Positions 21,539-32,228 of a DNA stretch of 64,000 bases are shown piece after piece. The notes under the pieces are model-generated. The model searched no databases and was not told the DNA's origin. It was given only the letters and a program-made list of their open reading frames with translations. Origin of the DNA: Nothophaeocryptopus gaeumannii (lineage: Eukaryota > Ascomycota > Dothideomycetes > Mycosphaerellales > Mycosphaerellaceae); NCBI GenBank assembly GCA_031771865.1, contig JASISA010000023.1:1054001-1118000 (forward strand), given 5' to 3'. Positions within the stretch are counted from its first letter, which is position 1, and the number at the start of each line of letters is the position of its first letter. A program made the translations under genes and the position numbers.

Positions 21539-23015
21539 ATGAACAGAGCACTTGGCATCACACGAACCATACATGCATCGAATCAAGGACCCTGGTGCGG
21601 ACGCGTCGTGACAGCGGCAGTGAGAATGTCCACCATCAAGCGCGGAGCCGACCGCGATATCTCACCACCGCCAAAACGAAAGCTGGCGGCGACGACGACC
21701 AGCAAGGCAGTGGCCAACTTCTTCAAGCCTGCATCACAGAAATTACCAGAGAAGATCACGTTTGACACGCGGCACGACACTCTGCTCGTGGCGCGGTACG
21801 AGGGAGCAACGTCTGCCATACGACCTAGGCCAGTCAAGATCGCAGCATTCGACTTCGATGGCACACTTATCGCTACTAAATCTGGAAATGCCTTCGCGAA
21901 GGGCGCAGATGACTGGAAGTGGTGGCACGCGGCGGTGCCGTCGAAGTTGAAGCAGCTCAACGGGGAAGGCTATGCAGTGATCATCGTCAGCAACCAGAGC
22001 CGCATAGTCCCCAAGCCAGACCCAAAGAGAGGCGGTGATATGAAAAGCCTTAGCAATTTCAAAGAGAAGATCACTGCCGTATTGAATCATCTCGACCTAC
22101 CCGTCTCAGTGTACGCTGCAACCGGGAAGGACCTTTACCGCAAGCCCAGAACAGGCATATGGGAGCATATTCTCGCCGACTACAAACTCACAGATGCTGG
22201 CGACATAGACCACGGAAGCTGCATATTCGTTGGGGATGCTGCAGGTCGAGAGGGAGACAAAGCTGCAAAGATTCGCAAGGATCACTCATGTTCAGATCGT
22301 GACTTTGCGGCGAATGTCGCAATCCCGTTCCAGACGCCGGAGGAGTACTTCCTAGGCGAGCCTGCAAAACCCTTTGTGAGGCCTTTCGACCCCAAGCCGT
22401 ATCTGCAGCCAAAGTTAGGTTCTCAGACCGACGCCGACCCCATTGTCTTCACCAAGAAGAACGATCTGGATATCGTGTTATTCTGTGGTAGTCCAGGTGC
22501 GGGAAAGTCATCTTTCTTCTGGCAACACTTAGAATCACTTGGCTACGAACGCGTGAATCAGGACACACTGAAGACGCGCGACAAATGCATGAAGGTGGCA
22601 ACGCAGCACATTGAAGACAAGACGTCTGTGGCGGTCGACAACACCAATGCAGACATCGAGACGAGGGTAGCCTGGATTGGACTCGCAAAGAAACTGCAAG
22701 TGCCGATTCGCTTGATTCACTTCACAGCGCCAGCGAAGCTCTGCGAGCACAACGACACTGTTCGTGCCTTGTCCGACGGACTGGTCAGTCAGATTTTAGT
22801 TACCTGCGGCTCTTGCAGCTCCCTCTTTGCTAACCAATCGCTAGATGAACCCTGAGAAAAGGACTCAGTTGCCGGGCATGGCGTTCACAGGATTCTCGTC
22901 TCGATTTCGTGAACCTACGCTGGAGGAAGGCTTTCAGGACATCACCAAGGTCGACTTCGCATTTCGCGGCACAGAACAGGAGAGAGCGCTTTGGGGAAGA
23001 TTTTGGCTTTCTTGA
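21539..23015 (+). CDS. PNK1: Bifunctional polynucleotide phosphatase/kinase
   Basis: Repairs DNA strand-break ends by removing 3'-phosphate and phosphorylating 5'-OH, in single-strand-break and base-excision repair. Exons 21539-22783 and 22845-23015 flank a 61-nt intron (GTCAGT, GCTAAC branch, GCTAG), giving 471 aa. The HAD-type phosphatase domain has D105-F-D107-G-T (AAFDFDGTLIATKSG), SNQSRI at about 151 and GDAAGRE near 232. The P-loop kinase domain has GSPGAGKS at 317-324, followed by VAVDNTNAD. After the intron come NPEKRTQLPGMAFTGF and a conserved end (EGFQDITKVDFAFRG). No FHA domain, as usual in fungi. A second in-frame ATG at 21626 (MSTIKRGADRD, 442 aa) may be the nuclear start; the longer N-terminus is Arg-rich and resembles a mitochondrial presequence. 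Confidence 0.94.
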
Positions 23016-26000
23016 AAGTCGCGAGGCGGTTGAGTATATCCCTGTCCTTGCCAATATTTGATGGACTTTTTGACGAGCGCACTTGGTAAGCACCTGGCAT
23101 CGTTTCGGCTCCCAACAACCTTGCGGCTCCCTCAACATCTTTTCCAGCTGAAATTCTGGATCGCAGTGTTCCAAGTCGACGAAGATAGAAGCGCCATGTG
23201 TCATCGCTACCAATTTGGCGACAAGCGGACATCTTTCGGCGAGTAGAACACAGCGCCGGACTGCGGCGTTTGTTGTGAGCCCTGTGACCACTCGGAAACC
23301 AGGTCGTTGTGGATTTCCAGCTGGCGGCAAACGCCGCAGCGGCGCTGGGATCACGACTGCAGGCAGCACGCTGTATCGGGCAATTCGATAGTATCGGCTG
23401 TGGAGCGGGAAGGTAATTGCAAAAGAAAGGCTTTGTGGAAGCTGTGCTCAACATCTTTCTGCGCTTCTCTGGAGGATTCATCATGCATCTTACGGACTGT
23501 ACACCGAGGGACAACGATACTGTACGATAAGTACTCGTGATCGACTCCCGGACGCAACTCTAGGTTATCGGCTGGAAGCACATCACACCGATTTTGGCTT
23601 CTGATCGAAGGCCGAAGAGCCCGACAACCTGAAATTCCCTGTTTGAAAGCCAAGCTTGACGCTGTTGGTCGCTGCTAGCACACCTACTAGAAAGAACGGT
23701 GTATACGACTAAACAGTATCATCATGTTTGCTCATCACGTTGTTGTCCTCCAGTCTTGCCAGGTTTCCTATTCGAAAGTCGTCTGTACCTGCAGGCGGGA
23801 CGGGCGAACTGGTCTGGCGGAGTTGGACGCAACGCCTCTTATGATGCAACGCCGTTTCAGGTGTGCTGTTCCTACAGTACAGCGGACTTTTGTCCTGCCA
23901 GTAGGAAGAGGCACCGCACGCAGTATTCGCGGAGCCGCATGACATACAGTCCGGCATTAAGGAGAAGCGAGTCATTGAATTGCGTGAGGAACTGTATGTG
24001 AGGCTGGTGAGACAAACAGACCGATGCCCGACAACTTCACCGAGCATGCAGCGCCGCTTGACGAGAATTGACGACTCGAAGAATCTGTGACGTTGTGTCG
24101 ATGTACCACGGGTAGTATCGTGATGCGCTGCGTGGGTATGGATGCAAAATGTGGTCCGTGAAGGGCGTCCAGGCCCAGGTTCTTTGCACTTCGCACGGGA
24201 CACGGTCAAACTCTGGAAAGTACCCCGCGCGACCTTGACTTTCCGGCATCGTGGTCGTGGGATGGATCCTTCGGCACTCCACCTCGCTCAATGGACGACC
24301 TGCCTTGCTAGGAAGATCCCTTTGCCTGCCTCCGTGGACTTTTCGGACGAACTGAATTGTGTGGGAGAGGAGCCAAATTGGCTGTGAAATTCGTGGACTG
24401 ACGACGTTCGTGCAATCGAAACTTCGACAACCCAGTTTCGCCAGTGAACGCCTTTTGCCTACGAGTGTTTCAAGGGATGGCCGCGAGCGACACCAACGGC
24501 AGAAGCGATTTCGGCTTTTACGGACTGCGATTCTGCCAGATTGATGTCGTCTGATGAGGCGCTCGAGCTGAAGAAGCAAAGAAGGATTGTTAACCGGGAC
24601 AGCAGTCAAGTTGTTGCACGAAGTGGTGGTTTCTAGAGTACATCTTACCACTGCAGATGCACAATTTTCCCACTCCAGCGAATGTGGTCAATCAAGAAAG
24701 GTTGTGACTGGAAGCCGTGGCATCAAGTTGACGATGGCTTGCCGTTGAGGCTTCTGCAGCTCCAGCGGGTGGAATGCACGAATGCTTCTATCCTTGCGCC
24801 GCAGGATCATAATACCGCTCCGAGTTGCACAGATTGTGCGATTGACAGGCATTCAAATGCAGCCTAGGCTACACGGCAAATGTCCCTACATCTAGGCGAG
24901 CAACACGTTGCGCAAAAGGTGTGCTATGCATCCGGGTAGAGCTGAGCACCAACAATCAGGTGTCCGGCTCGAATAGTAGCACAACATGTGTAACAGGTTG
25001 AAGGTGCCAGATGACAGGTTGACAACGATCGATCAAATTTCTGCATCGCCGGTGCAACGGCAAAACGTGGTCTACAGTCGGAGCGCCACAGGCAGTGCCA
25101 ACGACAACATCATCGGCCTGACGACGGATGACTGTCACTGCGAGGTATGCGTGATCAATTGTACTTTACAGATTCTCAAATCAAGGCCGGAGAAATTTCG
25201 TTTGTAGGCTCTTCCGCCGTGTGTCTCGACCTTTTGCCAGCAGCGGTCTCCTCGGGGCCGTCGGAGAGGGAAGAAGAACCGGCTATTCGTCTCCACTGTT
25301 ACTGGGTTAAAGAGTTAAAGAGCCGTGGCCCGACCCAAATGCAAAAAAAGCTGTCTATACTGTCATGAAAAGTTGATTGTGGGTGGCCGGTTTCGCTACC
25401 AAAGGTTGATTGGGAACCGCGTGGCAGGTCAGGTTGTGCCGCCACCGCGCGCCTGGTGCGGCCTGCAGCAGACAGCCCTTGTTGGGTCGGACGAAATCAT
25501 CTGCTTCTCTGTCTCTCTTTCTGCGTTGTTGTCGTTGTTTGGCAGGACAGGGGCACTGCAGGTGACCTGGCTGCACCAAACGGCGAGCAGTGCAGTGCGG
25601 TATGCATCACTGTGCTGGCGCCTCGGATCCGCCGCCTTTTGCTTTTCTCGTCACAGGTCCAGTCAAGCAGAATGGGGTGTGATGCCGAGAGAGCGGGTCC
25701 GCAAGACAACAGAGAGAGGCAGAGAAGGCTCCAACTCTGTAACCGATCGGTTGCCTTTGGCTTCGGGCACTTCCTTGCGAGACGGCGCTGAGTTCGTACT
25801 GGTGGTTTCGGCAGGCCGTCTAGCTCGTCGGCGCTGGGAGACTGTGCCTGAACAAGGGACAGCGCCAGGACCGCCTCGCAGAAGAGTGCAGACCAAGCGG
25901 ATCCTGCCCGCCTTCCGCCCTAGCTCGCGTCTACCACAAAGTCTCTGCCATCATCACCCGACGCCATCCCCAGTCCCCAATCACGCTTCCTCTCTTTTGA

Positions 26001-26377
26001 TCCGATCTGAACTTCTTGCCTGAGCCCAAACCCACCACCGCGTGCCCTCCGCTCACTACAGGCCTTCCCCTCTTCGACTTCCACACACACTCTCTGTCCA
26101 GCACACCACCCATTCAGCGCGATACCAGCTGCATACTCTCCCCGCACCCTCCCAGGCCTGACGAATACGAGGATCTAACATAGACCAGCAGGCGAGTCGT
26201 GCCAGCGCAACAGACCGAGGACCCAGACGCGCTTCGTGGCACCTGAAACCAAACTCTCGAGATCGACACCCAAACCCGAATCAACGCGCATGCATACTCA
26301 ATATCGACGACAAGACCATCGATAATGCCTCGTGATTACCGCCTGTAGCAGCCCCTCGCGACGCGACCCAGTACAAC
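23016..26377. other. Gene-poor stretch, 3.4 kb
   Basis: Dozens of short overlapping ORFs in all frames (longest about 200 codons on the minus strand near 24651-24037) with no recognisable motif or consistent composition. I see no intact gene, transposase or RNA gene. The last 450 bp before 26378 are C/A-rich and look like a long 5' leader. Confidence 0.4.
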
Positions 26378-27994
26378 ATGAGCAGGATGCGCTCACTCTC
26401 GTTTCCCAGAATCAATACTTTGAAGCTGCCGGACCACGACTACTCTACTATGCATTCGCCATACCAAGTGTCGCCAACACATTCACGCGATTCCTCGGCT
26501 GCTTCTAGCGCGTCTTCGCCTCTGACCCCTACCTTCTCTACGCGTGGTCACAGCCGTTGGCCCAGTTCATCATCTTCATTAGTGACCAATCCGGATTCAC
26601 CAGCCAATCCCCAGAAGTCACAACTTCATGATCTCGTTGAGGAGCCTTACGAGCGAGATGAAATCTACCGTGGCGACTACGCGGACGACGTGACTGACGA
26701 GCCTCTTTGCATTTGCGACACTCCGTTCTGTGAGCATCGTCAAAAGGAAGAGTCGCAAACCACTCCTGCTCCCAGGTCACCCCCAGAATGGACCCCTGGC
26801 GATGATTACTTTGACGATGGTCAGCTTCCTGGAGAGCCCTTCAAGCGAGGCAGATCCAACGAGGCATCAACTGACAGCCTCTCCTCTCGACTGAGTCGAC
26901 ACTTTCCTTCCATCAGCAAACGATTTGGCGGCCACAAGGCATCGGCATCTGTCTCGACCGTCCACTTGCGCAGCGCGCCAAGTTCTCGCTCTTCATCATT
27001 GAGGCTGCCATCCACTCGATCTCTCACGGTTCCGAATGTTCGTGAGGTTCGCAATGTCAGCACACCGTCGTTGACGTCTGCTACTCCAAATGATCAGCGC
27101 TCTGTGAGCCTACCTCGTGCCAGATCACGAGCGACGTCTCAAGCAGGGTCTAAGCCCATGCCGATCACATTGCCTGCCCCCAAAGAGGAACCTACTGATC
27201 GAGAGGAGCTCGCATCGACACCTCTGCTACCACCAATGATGGCCAGCTACTTCAACGACTCAAACGAAGCTGTTCAGTCTCCTTTGCAGTCTCCTACTGT
27301 GGCTTCGCCCAGCGCGGCCGCTTCAGTGGCACATACGCCAGTATCAACGCCTGTCATTCCTGGCTTCTCGACACCACCACTCTCAACCAAAGCATCGACG
27401 GCATCCTTGCGTATGCGATCAAGTCAAGTCTTCCAACCCGCTTCCGAGATTCCTCCTGTCAACATCACTGAAGAGTCTGATGACAGATGGGCCATCAAAT
27501 TGGGTCACGCAAACTTTCACATTACGCCCGAGCCGTACATTCCCGAAGTTTGCGATGCACAGGGGTGCCGTCGGTTGCTCGATGATTGGGAGGCCGCTCG
27601 CGTCGAATACATGAAGCAAGCAGCTCGCGTGAGCGAACACTACGGCGTGACCTCCCAAACGTACAAGCACACTGAGCAGAAATGGGCCGAGATCGATGCT
27701 GATTGGCGTGGCAACCACGAGAAAGCTAATGCTGCAGCTAAAGCGAGCGGCGAAGAAACATTCTTCCAAACCCTCGCGGAGACGCAAGCATTGCAGAAGA
27801 TGCCGTCGTTGCAAGATTCAAAGCAACCATCGAAATTCCCCACCGTCGAGGAGTCTGACATCGTGGGACCCATGGTTCAGTACGCCAAGATTCAGCATCG
27901 TCGTCAACCTTCAAAGAAACCGTCGTTCCTCAAGATCTTTACCGACCCAGCATCCCTGCTCAGTGGTCGACCGAACGTTGGTTCCCGAGTCTAG
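26378..27994 (+). CDS. Serine/proline-rich fungal protein with a helical C-terminal domain
   Basis: Single exon, 538 aa, ATG in context ACAACATGAG. Residues 1-370 are disordered: Ser/Thr/Pro-rich with many SP/TP and RxxS motifs, consistent with a heavily phosphorylated scaffold (for example SSLRLPSTRSLTVPNVREVR). A short Cys/His cluster (EPLCICDTPFCEHRQKEE) sits near residue 110 and might bind metal. Residues of about 370-480 are conserved-looking and helical: DDRWAIKLGHANFHITPEPY, CRRLLDDWEAARVEYMKQAA, YKHTEQKWAEIDADWRGNHE. The end is basic (RQPSKKPSFLKIFTDPASLL). No signal peptide or membrane segment. I know no function; it looks like a widely kept filamentous-fungal protein of unknown role. 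Confidence 0.85.
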   Translation: MSRMRSLSFPRINTLKLPDHDYSTMHSPYQVSPTHSRDSSAASSASSPLTPTFSTRGHSRWPSSSSSLVTNPDSPANPQKSQLHDLVEEPYERDEIYRGDYADDVTDEPLCICDTPFCEHRQKEESQTTPAPRSPPEWTPGDDYFDDGQLPGEPFKRGRSNEASTDSLSSRLSRHFPSISKRFGGHKASASVSTVHLRSAPSSRSSSLRLPSTRSLTVPNVREVRNVSTPSLTSATPNDQRSVSLPRARSRATSQAGSKPMPITLPAPKEEPTDREELASTPLLPPMMASYFNDSNEAVQSPLQSPTVASPSAAASVAHTPVSTPVIPGFSTPPLSTKASTASLRMRSSQVFQPASEIPPVNITEESDDRWAIKLGHANFHITPEPYIPEVCDAQGCRRLLDDWEAARVEYMKQAARVSEHYGVTSQTYKHTEQKWAEIDADWRGNHEKANAAAKASGEETFFQTLAETQALQKMPSLQDSKQPSKFPTVEESDIVGPMVQYAKIQHRRQPSKKPSFLKIFTDPASLLSGRPNVGSRV

Positions 27995-29871
27995 AAGGTA
28001 GAACCCTGCATGGAAATTTCTCGGACAACCGGCATACCTTTCTTCACGTTACTTGACTTAAAAAATCACACAACATCACACGTCACGCGATTGATGGAAC
28101 GATTCACGACACTTACGACCAACAATTAGGAACACCTGGCATTCTGTCAGAGGTGTATACAAAAGTCTTTTTGACCGGCCTGCAAGCGCGGCGCTACGGG
28201 GACATGGGCTTGGCTTGAGTTCGTACGACTCGCCGCCCTTGGAGTTCAAAATCAGGAACAGGGAACTCCCTGTACATATGGACCACTTCTCAGCTGAGGG
28301 CGTGATGATGGATCGCGTCTCCTCACTTTCCTTTATTGGAGGCAATTTGAGTCTGGGATGCCCAATTTGCAATTCAGACGTGTGCGGTCCCAGGCTTTTT
28401 GGCCGGCACTGAAGTTGTGTTGAAGGGACGAGTCTGCTGTGCACCAAGATGTGTGTACCGAATCACAAACATATTTGAAAAGAATACTGCCATTGTCACT
28501 CCCGTCTTCTGCATACTTTGTCCCTGAGACGTGACCTTGTTGAGCTCTACGGAGCTCGACCAACATTGAGACTCAAAGCCATGTCATGAAATTCGTCCTT
28601 GTAGAGGTCGCACGCTCACCGATCACGATGAAGGCCGTCGTTAGAGCAGATTTATGGCCGCACCCACCTCTCATGTACCGCTCAAATGGGTAAGATAGCA
28701 GCGGGTAGCTAGGATATTGCCTCTGGGCCTAATGAACTAATTAATCATTAGCTTTTCACAGCTTTTATAACTCAGTAGCCTCTTTACCGTATAAGTAAGC
28801 AAGTCTATGCTAACATGCTAAGTGTAGCCGAGCTTGTACCTCCGAATAGGGAGGCGCCTTCTCCGTCCAATTTTAAGTAGCTAATGCAACGCGTTCGGGG
28901 ATAGTCTCTCGAAAGCTACGTCCATTCGTAGAGGGAGGGCGTAGAGAGGACAACAACCTCGTTTCTAGCATCTAAATCCGATAGCAGGGCGCTAAGGTGT
29001 CTCTGGGGGTTGTCTCAAAAGAAGGTACGCATAGAGTAGTTCGCAAAAACAATGATAAACTTAACTTTTCAGGCATTAGTTAGGTTGACTAGCCCTGAGC
29101 GGGCCGTATTCGCCTCCATTGCCTGAAGGGAGGTGTGTAAGTGCAGAGTTCGGAGCAAAAGTCTGCTCTGTTACCCGACGGGCACACAGAACACGAAAAG
29201 CTTGACAGATCTTCCCACACTTCCAACCTTCACAACGGCATCGCCGAACGGATGTGCCACATCATCAGCCACAGCCACACGGCATTCACAATTGACAGGC
29301 ATGCAGCTCTCACACAATGACGACGTCTGCCTGATCAACCTACCACTTACGGACTGCGTCTACACATAGCACCACTCGTTCGGCATGCTCAAGCTGCAAA
29401 CCAGGTTCGCACATCTCGCCATGGCGCAAGACCGAACCATCATTCCGCATCAGAGCGCCTCCACTGGAGTCTGCAGAACCTGGAGAGCGTGAACGAGTCG
29501 TGCCCCTCATTGGCTGTGGCCGCAGCTGATCATTCGAAGCCCAGATCTTGTTTGAGCTGTTCGTTGCCAGCTCCGGTTCCACGCAGGATGGAAAGTTGGC
29601 ATTGCGTCCGTGAATGTGGTTTGCATGTACGCACGAGATCATCATAGTCTGCGCTCTTGGGGGTTTGCGTGCTGAACGAGGCCAGATTGTGTTTTAGGTG
29701 TACCTGGCAGTGGCGTAAGGTAATATAGGGACATGACGTACGTGGGGTTTTGTTGATGGTAGGTGGGGAGTACTTTATTGACTGTTGTTGCTCTGCATGA
29801 CCTTTTCTAAGGGTAAGGAAAAGGAGGAATAGTTTGCACACATCACTGGAAGAAATACGGTATCAACAATC
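27995..29871. other. Gene-poor stretch, 1.9 kb
   Basis: No supported gene on either strand. Contains the TA-rich segment at about 28690-29110, listed separately. The rest is 3' UTR of the preceding gene and upstream sequence of the gene at 29872. Confidence 0.4.
28690..29110. repeat. TA-rich anomalous segment, possible degraded repeat
   Basis: Base composition changes sharply here: frequent CTAA, TTAG, TAGC and TAAG words, many stop codons in all frames, and few of the balanced words seen elsewhere. This is the look of an old transposon copy mutated by repeat-induced point mutation (CpA to TpA), but I cannot identify an element, ends or target-site duplication. Confidence 0.35.
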
Positions 29872-31894
29872 ATGGGACTACTCGACAAGGTTGAAGACAA
29901 GCTCTCCGGTGGGAGCAAGAAGAATACCTCAACCCAACAGAAGCTAGAGCGAGAGGGCGAGAAGCAATATATCAAGCACGAGACTGGCACTGGCTCTACT
30001 CTTCAGAGTCCGATCTCTCACGGTGGTAATTCAGGCAGCGGTATCACTGGAGGCACTCTTGCTGGTGGTGTCCCTGGCATTGAAGGCTCGACTGCCACAC
30101 ATGGTTCGCATGGAACTCATGACACATGGAAAAACCGGCGGTCTCACTGGAAGCAACACTCATGGCACGTCCAGTGGCCTGAATGGTGCGAATAACCGTG
30201 ACGCTTATGACTCTTCCACTACCAGCGATTTCACTGGAAGCAATACACACGGTACTTATGGCACGTCCAGCGGTCTAACCGGTACCGACAATCGGGACTA
30301 TGGATCTTCTGCTTCGAGCGGCCTTCCAGGCAGCTTCCCGTCAAGCGGGACTACATCCTCTGGGGCTCCGATAGCAGCACATCGCACTACGGAGGAGCTC
30401 TCAGGTCGCCCTGGAGGCTACGGCTCTGCAGGAAATGTCAACACAAACCGCGGAAATGATCTTGACTCGGGCTCTTGCACCTTGGACTCAGGAGCTCGCG
30501 ACCACAACCTGCCTCGTCAGCCATATGACCCTTACAGTTCGAAGGGACAGCAGATCGCCGCGGACGCTGCTGACTCGCGCCGTTCATATGAAGATCCGAA
30601 CGTGCCGCGATCAAGCACTGGCGGCGTGACGAATGGAGGCTTGAAGACTGGCCCACACTCTGAATTGGAGAACCCAAGGGCTGTCCCCACTGCTGGCGGC
30701 CAGAAGGTTGGCAATGTTGGTGAAGGTATTTATGGAAACACTACCACGTCGACAACGCATGGTCAGTCGACACACGGACACGGTCATGGTCATGGTCATG
30801 GTCACCACACTGGCAGAGACGCTGCACTTGGTGCTGGCGCCGTTGGGACTGGAGGTTTGGCAAGCCACGAAGCTTCTCGTGGTGTCCACTTCAGTGACCA
30901 CGGCGCAGACAGAGGTACTCAGAACTACCTGCCAAACCAAGGCACGACTGGCGCGACTACCGCACACTCTGGCGTCTCCCAGGGAATCCCAACTTCCACG
31001 CATAGACAGTCTGGCGTTCCATCGTCTACTTCCACATATGGACAGTCGGGTATCTCTCAAGGTGGCCCAAACACTACCGGCACTCACGGCCAGACTGGTG
31101 TTTCACGAGTCACTGATCAACTTGATCGATCTCATATCACGCCTCAGTCTGGCTCCAGCTACGGAAATAACAATGACATCTCCTACATGAGGAATTCCAC
31201 TCAGGCTGACACGCCTCTGACCCACGACTCATCCTTCGCTCAGCGTCATCCAGGCGCCACAACGGCGGGTGCGGCAGGCGCAGCAGGTCTAGCAGGCGGC
31301 GCGATCGGCGCACACCACCACAACTCAGGCGTTCAGTCCGGCTCCTCACAAATCGGCGAGACAGGCCAATTCGGCACTGGCTCTCGCAATGTGTCTGACT
31401 CGTACGGAAGCACCAGCGGTGCGGGAAGTAACCCATACTACTCCCAGCACTCTACCTTGGGCAGCCTTGGCAACACCCAGCACCATCGGCCTGGATCTCA
31501 GCAATACCAGTCCGGCGTGCAAGACGCCCTCAATCAACACTCTAGCCAAGGCCAAGGTCAAGGACAAGGCCAAGGCAGTCATCTCGCACATCACACCGTC
31601 GGCAGCGGCATGAACACATCCGGTGCTGGCAGTGGTTTGACATCCTCTCAGCAGCATGGCAGTAACACATCGACAGGCTCAACAATCCCCTCTGGCTCCA
31701 ACACATCCACTGGCCCAACCATCCCAGGTGGAAGTAACACTTCCACTGGAAACATCATACCTGGTGGCAGCAACACGAGTACTTCCACTGGAGGATTCAC
31801 CGATCCCAAGAAATTGGGAGGTGCGTATGAGGCGGGTTATAGGGATGCCGTGGATCATCTGAGGGCGGAGCAGGCGAAGGGGAATCAGATCTAA
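29872..31894 (+). CDS. Repeat-rich hydrophilin-like protein (one frame change)
   Basis: Low-complexity, Gly/Ser/Thr/His/Gln-rich soluble protein of about 670 residues, resembling fungal hydrophilins or stress-protective disordered proteins (inference from composition). It starts MGLLDKVEDKLSGGSKKNT at ATG 29872. That frame runs to 30195, but from about 30130 the matching repeat content moves to the +1 frame, which stays open to 31894. An A-run at 30130-30134 (five As) is the likely site; one A fewer would make the frames continuous. Repeats in order: two GSNTHGT-containing units near the N-terminus, an HGHGHG tract, a GQGQGQ tract and four GSNTSTG units. The end is a conserved-looking GGAYEAGYRDAVDHLRAEQA. 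No signal peptide or membrane segment. The frame-2 ORF alone lacks an ATG start. Confidence 0.6.
30773..30806 (+). repeat. Coding microsatellite (GGTCAT-type), HG repeat
   Basis: Tandem six-base units inside the hydrophilin-like gene encode a His-Gly tract of about five repeats, ending HH. Confidence 0.85.
31545..31576 (+). repeat. Coding hexamer repeat (CAAGGN), GQ tract
   Basis: About five CAAGGN units encode alternating Gln-Gly in the hydrophilin-like gene; the third codon base drifts, so it is kept at protein level. Confidence 0.85.
31658..31791 (+). repeat. Tandem 36-39 nt coding repeat, GSNTSTG units
   Basis: Four consecutive units of about 12 residues, each starting GSNTST and most containing an I-P-x-G spacer, near the C-terminus of the hydrophilin-like protein. 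Confidence 0.85.
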
Positions 31895-32228
31895 GCTCGG
31901 AAGTGACGAAGCCATCGATTTACAGGAGACGTTTGAGTTGATGAGAATGGAAACAGCCTCATGATACCTCGTGGAATGACTGTGTATGATAGTAAAATGA
32001 GCATGAACATATTGTACATGAAAGCGAATTTGTTTCCCTTTTCATGATCTCGTCATTGGTAGCGCTTTGGCTATTCTACCATTATACCACGTAATCCTGC
32101 GGAGTGTGGCACTAGCCATACGTCATATGGTGTGCTCTTCTCGAGCTTCCTCAACTGCGCTTCCTGTTCTTTTTGAATCCAACGCAGGTCATGTTCATCC
32201 ATCGTATCAGGTGTCCTCTTAGGTGATT
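31895..32228. other. Convergent 3' region
   Basis: Tail-to-tail sequence between the hydrophilin-like gene and UFD2. No ORF or other element seen. Confidence 0.45.

Noticed and set aside
22830..23514. Minus-strand ORFs of about 180-190 codons overlapping the PNKP 3' end
   Set aside because: Partly antisense to PNKP exon 2, frames conflict with each other, no recognised domain.
30023..31894. 623-codon ORF as an independent gene
   Set aside because: It begins with GTG inside the upstream ORF, and its repeats continue those of the ATG-started frame.
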